NCBI RefSeq assembly: GCF_000379685.1
Contig: NZ_KB903249.1
Coordinates: 1,195,911-1,259,910, forward strand
DNA from: Catelliglobosispora koreensis DSM 44566
Lineage (GTDB): Bacteria > Actinomycetota > Actinomycetes > Mycobacteriales > Micromonosporaceae
DNA length: 64,000 nt
Direction of reading: 5' to 3'
Position 1 is the stretch's first letter, and each line of letters opens with the position of its first letter. Below, one piece after another: positions 59,286 through 64,000 of the stretch. Under the pieces are notes generated by a model. The model saw only the letters and a list, made by a program, of their open reading frames with translations, had not been told where the DNA came from and ran no database searches. Both the position numbers and the translations under genes were made by a program.

Positions 59286-60257
59286 CTAGGCTCCGTCGCG
59301 GAACTTTTCGCCCAGTGAAGTTAGTGAATGCAGCACCTGGTCGTCGCGCCGGTTTGTCGCGACGAGCCCGGCTTGGCGCAGCAAGGTGAGCTGATGATTG
59401 GCGTGCGCGGCCGGCAGCTTCACCCGCTGAGCGACCTCCGCCGTCGTGGCGCCTTCGCCGAGGGCGGCCAGGACCGCCGCTCGCGTGCGGCCCAGCATCG
59501 TGGCCAGGCCACCGCGTTTCGCCGGCTCCAGCATGCCTGCCGGATCGCTCGCGGCCGGGAACACGAGGGTCGGCGGCTGATCCTGGTGGACGATGTCGGT
59601 GAGCAGCATCGGGCGCTCGCCCAGCAGCAACGATGGCACGAGGTTGAGCCCGCGGCCGGAAAGGTAGATGTCGGCGTCCTCATCGACCAGGAGCTCAAGG
59701 ACCGGCGGCTGCCAGTGAACCAGCGGGCTAAGTGTCGTGAGCAGACGCTCCAGGCCGCCTTCGAGCATGAGCCGGCCTTTGCTCATGCGCGCGGCCTGCA
59801 ACTGATCGGAGATCCGGGTCCAGTGCGGCTCTACCAGGGTGCGATAGGACACGCGCGCGGCCCGGGCAAGCGCCTGCCGCCCGTGGCCATCGTTATCGGC
59901 GATGCGCCAGACCGTGTTTGGCAGGTGGGTGAACGAGCAAGTGTAGGCCAGCTCAGCGCGCACGTGGGCCGGCTGCATCGCCATCAGGGCGTCGATTCCC
60001 TGCTCGAACGTCGCGGCCTCGCCGGTCAGGCTCCATAGGTCGACGCCGAGGGCGTCTGCCGGCAGCAACGCGAGCAGGGGACGCATCTCGGGGGTGAGGT
60101 TTCGGACCGCTCGTTCATGCCAGGGACTTAACCGGACTTTCGTACCATAGCGGCGGATCATCCAGAGGCCGAACATCGTTTCGGCCAACGGCCCTAGCGT
60201 GGATGCGACCCTGGTCCGGGCCATATCCTCAGCCGTGAAATGAATGCGCCACCCCAT
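59286..60257 (-). CDS. ArsR-type winged-helix regulator with large N-terminal domain
   Basis: A 323-residue protein of the DUF5937/ArsR-like kind. The N-terminal 225 residues form an uncharacterised domain (WRIHFTAEDMARTRVASTLG), and the C-terminus holds a winged helix (AAVLAALGEGATTAEVAQRV, then ANHQLTLLRQAGLVATNRR). The ATG chosen follows AAGGGG. It directly precedes the amidohydrolase gene, which it may control. Confidence 0.82.
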   Translation of the reverse strand: MGWRIHFTAEDMARTRVASTLGPLAETMFGLWMIRRYGTKVRLSPWHERAVRNLTPEMRPLLALLPADALGVDLWSLTGEAATFEQGIDALMAMQPAHVRAELAYTCSFTHLPNTVWRIADNDGHGRQALARAARVSYRTLVEPHWTRISDQLQAARMSKGRLMLEGGLERLLTTLSPLVHWQPPVLELLVDEDADIYLSGRGLNLVPSLLLGERPMLLTDIVHQDQPPTLVFPAASDPAGMLEPAKRGGLATMLGRTRAAVLAALGEGATTAEVAQRVKLPAAHANHQLTLLRQAGLVATNRRDDQVLHSLTSLGEKFRDGA

Positions 60258-60342
60258 GATGCCCCTTGCGAGATCCCCCTGCATCGCAAAGCGTCGCAGG
60301 TTCCCCGCTTTTTCGCACCCCTGCCGAAGAGCTGATTTTTGA

Positions 60343-62946
60343 TCAGAGGGCCGGCGGCTGGTTTCGCTGACGGGACAAAATCAGATCGAGCACGAGGCCG
60401 GTCCATCCAGTTTGGTGCCACGCACCCAGGGCCGCACCGGTGTCGCCGTTGAAGTATTCGGGGAAGACCAGCAACGATTCCCAGTCGGGGTGCCCGGCGA
60501 TCCGTGGCTGATCAGTCCAGATGGGACGGACACCATCGCTGCCGGGAAGGAAAAGCGAGATCAGCCGGTCTGACAAATTGTCGGCGATTTGATGCAGGGT
60601 TAACTTCTCACCGGACCGCGTGGGGAAGTCGAAGCGCAGGTCATCGTGGTAAAAGGTGCCGAACTGCCGCAAGGCGCCAAGCAAAAGATAATTTATGGGG
60701 TACCAGATGGGCCCGCGCCAGTTTGAATTGCCGCCAAAAGTGCCCGTCTGTGACTCAGCCGGTTCATAGCCGATGGTGAAGTTCGTTTCGCCGAGACGGA
60801 CCGAGAACGGTTCGGTGAGGTGCCCACGTGACAGGGTGCGCAGGCCGTGTGGCGACAGGAACTCCTCCGGGTCGAACAGGCGCGCCAGCAATCGTGCCCG
60901 CCGCGACGGGCTGACCGCTGAGAGCAGCCGTTGCTGCTGCCCGTCGCGTGAGATGCGCCGCTCCCCGAGCACGGCGACGAACTCGGGCCGTTCACTGAGG
61001 AACCAGCGCAACCTGGCGGCCAGTTCCGGCAAGCGCACGAGCGTCACCGAACTCAGGGTCGTCGTGGCACATAGGGGCAGCAGGCCGACGATCGAGCGCA
61101 CCTTCATCGGCACCGTCTTGCCGTCGGGCTGTCTAATGTGGTCATAGGAGAAGCCGTCCGCGTCATCCCACAGCTCACGGGCCGCGTTGGCGATGAAGGC
61201 GAAGTGCTCGAAGAATTTCGTCGCGATGTCGGCCCACACCGGATCCCAGGTCGCCAGGACAAGTGACATCTCAAGCAGGTTCAGGGCATACATGGCCATC
61301 CACGCCGTGCTGTCGGACTGTTCCAGCGTCCCGGCGACGGGCAGCGCGGCTGACCGGTCAAACGGCCCGATGTTGTCCAGGCCGAGGAAACCACCCTCGA
61401 ACAGGTTGTTGCCGTCGGAGTCCTTGCGGTTGACCCACCAGGTGAAGTTCAGCATCAGTTTGTGCATGACCTGGCTGAGGAAGACGTAATCACGGGACCC
61501 GTCGAGCTCGAAGACTTTCAGCGCGGCCCACGCGTGCACGGGCGGGTTCACATCACCGAAGGCCCACTCATAGGCCGGGATCTGACCGTTGGGATGCAGA
61601 TACCAGTCCTTGAGCAGCAACAGCATCTGCTCCTTGGCGAACTGCGGGTCGACCCGGGCGATCGCGACACAGTGAAACGCCAGATCCCACGCCGCGTACC
61701 ACGGGTACTCCCACTTGTCCGGCATGGAGATGACATCGAAGCTGCTCATGTGCCGCCAGGACGCGTTGCGGCCGTGCTTTCGCGCCTCGGGCGGCGGTGC
61801 CGAGGCCGGGTCGCCATCGAGCCAGCGGGCGACATCGAAGTGGTAGAACTGCTTGGACCACATCAGGCCGGCGACCGCGGCACGCGCGAGTTTGACTTCC
61901 TCCGGGGGAGTGCCCGCGGGGATCAGCTCGGCGAAATACTGATCCGCTTCGGCTTGGCGTGTGCTGATGACGTCGTCGAAATCTCCGCCCGGGGCGCCCT
62001 GAGTGATGCGGATCTTTATCTCCCGCTGGCCGCCCGCTGGGACATCCAGCACGTAGTGCAGTGCTCCCTTAGTACCCACTGATTGGGGGTTAATGGTTTG
62101 AGCACCATGAATCACATGGTCGTTAATCCCGTCCTTGGGATAGGGCGACCGGTTAGGCAGACCCCAGAGCTTCTCCGCGTTGGTTTCGTTGTCGCACAAC
62201 AGCGCCGCTGGCTCGCCCTCACCGGACACCGTCAGCGAGCCGAAGATCTTGTGCTGTCCCTTTAGGACGCCCGTGGCACCTTGAATGAGCGGCCGGTCTT
62301 CGCGGCCCGGCAGGCCCCACGCCCACGTGTTGCGGAACCACAGCGTCGGAAGCACGTGCAGAGTCGCCGCCTCCGGCCCTCTATTCGCGACAGTGATGCG
62401 AGCACAGATGTCGGTCGGGCCCGCCTTGGCGTAGTCGACCGTGATCGCCCAATACCGGTCCTCGTCGAAGACACCGGTGTCGAGCAGCTCGAATTCCGGC
62501 ACATCGCGGCCGCGTTCCTGGTTGGCCGAAACCAGCTCCCCATAAGGAAACTCACGTTGCGGGTAGTGGTAGCGCCAGGTCATCCAGGAATGGGTGGGGG
62601 TGGAGTCCACGTACCACCAGTACTCCTTGGCGTCCTCGCCGTGGTTGCCCTCATGGCCGGTCAGCCCGAAGATCCGCTCCTTGAGGATCGGATCGTTGCC
62701 GTTCCACAGGGCGAGCCCGAAGCAGAACGTCTGGCGGTCATCGCAGATGCCGGCCAGGCCGTCTTCGTTCCAGCGGTAGGTGCGCGAGCGGGCGTGATCG
62801 TGCGGGAAATATTCCCATGCCTCGCCCCACTCGCTGTAATCCTCCCGGACGGTGCCCCAGGCCCGCTCAGACACGTAGGGTCCCCAGGCGCGCCACTTTT
62901 CCTCACGGAGGCTGGCCGAGCGCACACGGAGCAGTTCGGGATTCAT
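60343..62946 (-). CDS. MGH1/GH63-like alpha-glycosidase
   Basis: An 867-residue protein with the (alpha/alpha)6-barrel glycosidase domain seen in GH63-type glucosidases and bacterial MGH1 proteins. The start WRAWGPYVSERAWGTVREDY and the segments GLTGHEGNHGEDAKEYWWY and WRGPIWYPINYLLLGALRQF are family hallmarks; the last carries a probable catalytic-domain Trp-Arg-Gly-Pro. No signal peptide, so it acts on cytoplasmic alpha-glucan or glucosides. It is divergent from a debranching-enzyme gene with only 27 bases between starts, which supports a role in glycogen or trehalose-type metabolism. Confidence 0.88.
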   Translation of the reverse strand: MNPELLRVRSASLREEKWRAWGPYVSERAWGTVREDYSEWGEAWEYFPHDHARSRTYRWNEDGLAGICDDRQTFCFGLALWNGNDPILKERIFGLTGHEGNHGEDAKEYWWYVDSTPTHSWMTWRYHYPQREFPYGELVSANQERGRDVPEFELLDTGVFDEDRYWAITVDYAKAGPTDICARITVANRGPEAATLHVLPTLWFRNTWAWGLPGREDRPLIQGATGVLKGQHKIFGSLTVSGEGEPAALLCDNETNAEKLWGLPNRSPYPKDGINDHVIHGAQTINPQSVGTKGALHYVLDVPAGGQREIKIRITQGAPGGDFDDVISTRQAEADQYFAELIPAGTPPEEVKLARAAVAGLMWSKQFYHFDVARWLDGDPASAPPPEARKHGRNASWRHMSSFDVISMPDKWEYPWYAAWDLAFHCVAIARVDPQFAKEQMLLLLKDWYLHPNGQIPAYEWAFGDVNPPVHAWAALKVFELDGSRDYVFLSQVMHKLMLNFTWWVNRKDSDGNNLFEGGFLGLDNIGPFDRSAALPVAGTLEQSDSTAWMAMYALNLLEMSLVLATWDPVWADIATKFFEHFAFIANAARELWDDADGFSYDHIRQPDGKTVPMKVRSIVGLLPLCATTTLSSVTLVRLPELAARLRWFLSERPEFVAVLGERRISRDGQQQRLLSAVSPSRRARLLARLFDPEEFLSPHGLRTLSRGHLTEPFSVRLGETNFTIGYEPAESQTGTFGGNSNWRGPIWYPINYLLLGALRQFGTFYHDDLRFDFPTRSGEKLTLHQIADNLSDRLISLFLPGSDGVRPIWTDQPRIAGHPDWESLLVFPEYFNGDTGAALGAWHQTGWTGLVLDLILSRQRNQPPAL

Positions 62947-62973
62947 CCACTATTCGTAGCGCATCATGAGTGG

Positions 62974-64000
62974 GTGCGCATCGAGTTCGGATCTCAGGTT
63001 TGCACCCGCCTTGCCGAGGGCACCGCCCGCGAGTGGCTCGTGCCCGACGGTTTAGGCGGTTACGCCATGGGAACCGTGAGCGGGCTTCGCACCCGCCGCT
63101 ACCACGGGCTTCTCATGGTCGCGGGGAAAACTCCCGCCACCCGGACACTCGCCTTAGCGGCGCTCGATCCCCTGGTGAACGGGGTCAGACTGGCCACACA
63201 CGAGTGGGCCGACGCGACGATCGCGCCACAGGGCCATATATATCTAGAAAATTTCACGCTTGTTAATGGCTTGCCCCGCTGGCGATGGCGCCTCGGCGAA
63301 ACCGTTATAGAGCGCGAACTTGCGATGTGGCACGGGCACGCGTGTGTCGCCGTGGTGCACCGGCTGCTCGCGGGGGGACCGGTCACGCTCGAGCTGGAAG
63401 CCTTGTGCGCGTGGCGCGACCAGCACGGCGAACAGCAAGTCGCCGAAGGCGTTCTTGAGCATTACTCACTTCGCGGTCCACAGTGGACACCGGACGGCAC
63501 GTGGCTCAAAGGAGTGCACTATCGCGCCGAAGCGGAGCGGGGCTACACCGCCACGGAGGACCTTCTGCTCGCGGGACGGTTCTCAGCGGTTTTGGAGCGT
63601 CCCGGTGACGTGGCCGAAGTCGTTGCCTGGCACGGCTCCCTCGACCCGCCGCCGGCCGTGGACATCATCGCCTCAGCGCACACGCGCAACGCCCGCTTCG
63701 GCTCGCTGGAGCTGGCCGCCGACGCGTTCATCGTGCGCGGGCCCGACGTCGTCGCCGGCTATCCGTGGTTCGGGGCGTGGTCGCGCGACACCATGACCGC
63801 ATACGAAGGACTGTTTCTGAGCACAGGGCGGTTCGGGGAAGGGCGCCGGCTGCTGCAGACCTACGCGGGGACCTTGAGCGAGGGCATGCTCGCCAACACC
63901 TCTGACGGTGGCGTTACCGGATACAACACCGCTGACGCGACGCTGTGGTTCATCCACGCCGTCGACCGGCACGCGACCGTCGCTCACGATGGCGCGCTGC
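62974..64000 (+). CDS. Glycogen debranching enzyme, N-terminal part (runs off the window)
   Basis: The frame from this GTG stays open for 342 codons to the window edge. It begins VRIEFGSQVCTRLAEGTARE, then EWLVPDGLGGYAMGTVSGLRT with RRYHGLLM, the hallmark of the N-terminal domain of amylo-alpha-1,6-glucosidase-type debranching enzymes; GYPWFGAWSRDTMTAYEGL near residue 260 opens the catalytic (alpha/alpha)6 barrel with the conserved RD. It should hydrolyse alpha-1,6 branches of glycogen. Its divergent partner is the GH63-like enzyme. Confidence 0.9.
   Translation, partial: MRIEFGSQVCTRLAEGTAREWLVPDGLGGYAMGTVSGLRTRRYHGLLMVAGKTPATRTLALAALDPLVNGVRLATHEWADATIAPQGHIYLENFTLVNGLPRWRWRLGETVIERELAMWHGHACVAVVHRLLAGGPVTLELEALCAWRDQHGEQQVAEGVLEHYSLRGPQWTPDGTWLKGVHYRAEAERGYTATEDLLLAGRFSAVLERPGDVAEVVAWHGSLDPPPAVDIIASAHTRNARFGSLELAADAFIVRGPDVVAGYPWFGAWSRDTMTAYEGLFLSTGRFGEGRRLLQTYAGTLSEGMLANTSDGGVTGYNTADATLWFIHAVDRHATVAHDGAL

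Overview
The window is a high-GC, gene-dense piece of chromosome from a filamentous actinomycete-like bacterium. This is suggested by the many GTG starts, four-base stop/start overlaps, a class F sortase with its substrate, NarL-type two-component genes, secreted DUF6351 and S1 protease genes, an MGT-type glycosyltransferase and a secondary-metabolite cluster. The genus cannot be decided from the sequence. No tRNA, rRNA, CRISPR array, transposase or integrase was seen.

Layout. Positions 1-1.4 kb carry the end of a short alanyl-tRNA synthetase paralogue and a nucleoside deaminase. Positions 1.6-9.3 kb hold a large RHS/YD-repeat polymorphic toxin gene whose signal peptide, middle and C-terminal parts lie in three successive frames, followed by a one-base-overlapping candidate immunity gene and a gene remnant. 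Positions 9.3-22.5 kb hold housekeeping and surface genes: an amino-acid permease, sortase F plus substrate, a SHOCT protein, a two-component system, a DUF6351 protein, a DinB protein, methyltransferases, YndJ/DUF1990 and an S1 protease.

Positions 22.6-28.9 kb form a trans-4-hydroxyproline catabolic operon with a divergent GntR regulator: DapA-family deaminase, hydroxyproline epimerase, M24 prolyl peptidase and a three-part D-hydroxyproline dehydrogenase. A 28-codon reading frame sits between the first two genes and overlaps both, like a mycobacterial MIRU.

Positions 28.9-56.2 kb are a biosynthetic cluster I do not recognise as any described pathway. It encodes a complete 4-hydroxyphenylglycine route (HmaS, Hmo, HpgT) but no modular NRPS. 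Instead there are four free acyl carrier proteins, two ketosynthase/degenerate-partner pairs plus a KAS II, two AMP ligases, a PDH-type E1 pair, an SDR, three stand-alone condensation-domain proteins, a PPTase, a methyltransferase, a glycosyltransferase, a DrrAB-type exporter and two oxygenase-like proteins. Between the PPTase and the DUF3050 gene, two tiny genes with excellent ribosome sites each precede a hairpin and then a condensation-domain gene. One encodes a 32-residue, strongly cationic peptide made of six pentads of the AVSSR type; the other encodes a 26-residue cationic peptide. They may be precursor peptides of an acylated or aminoacylated ribosomal product, or leader peptides that attenuate the genes behind them. 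A shared sequence (TTGAG, short spacer, TCAAT) occurs in three intergenic regions of the cluster.

Positions 56-64 kb carry a GDSL hydrolase, a membrane-anchored protein and a lipoprotein in one operon, an M20 amidohydrolase, an ArsR-type regulator, and a divergent pair of alpha-glucan enzymes: an MGH1/GH63-like glycosidase and a glycogen-debranching enzyme cut by the window edge.
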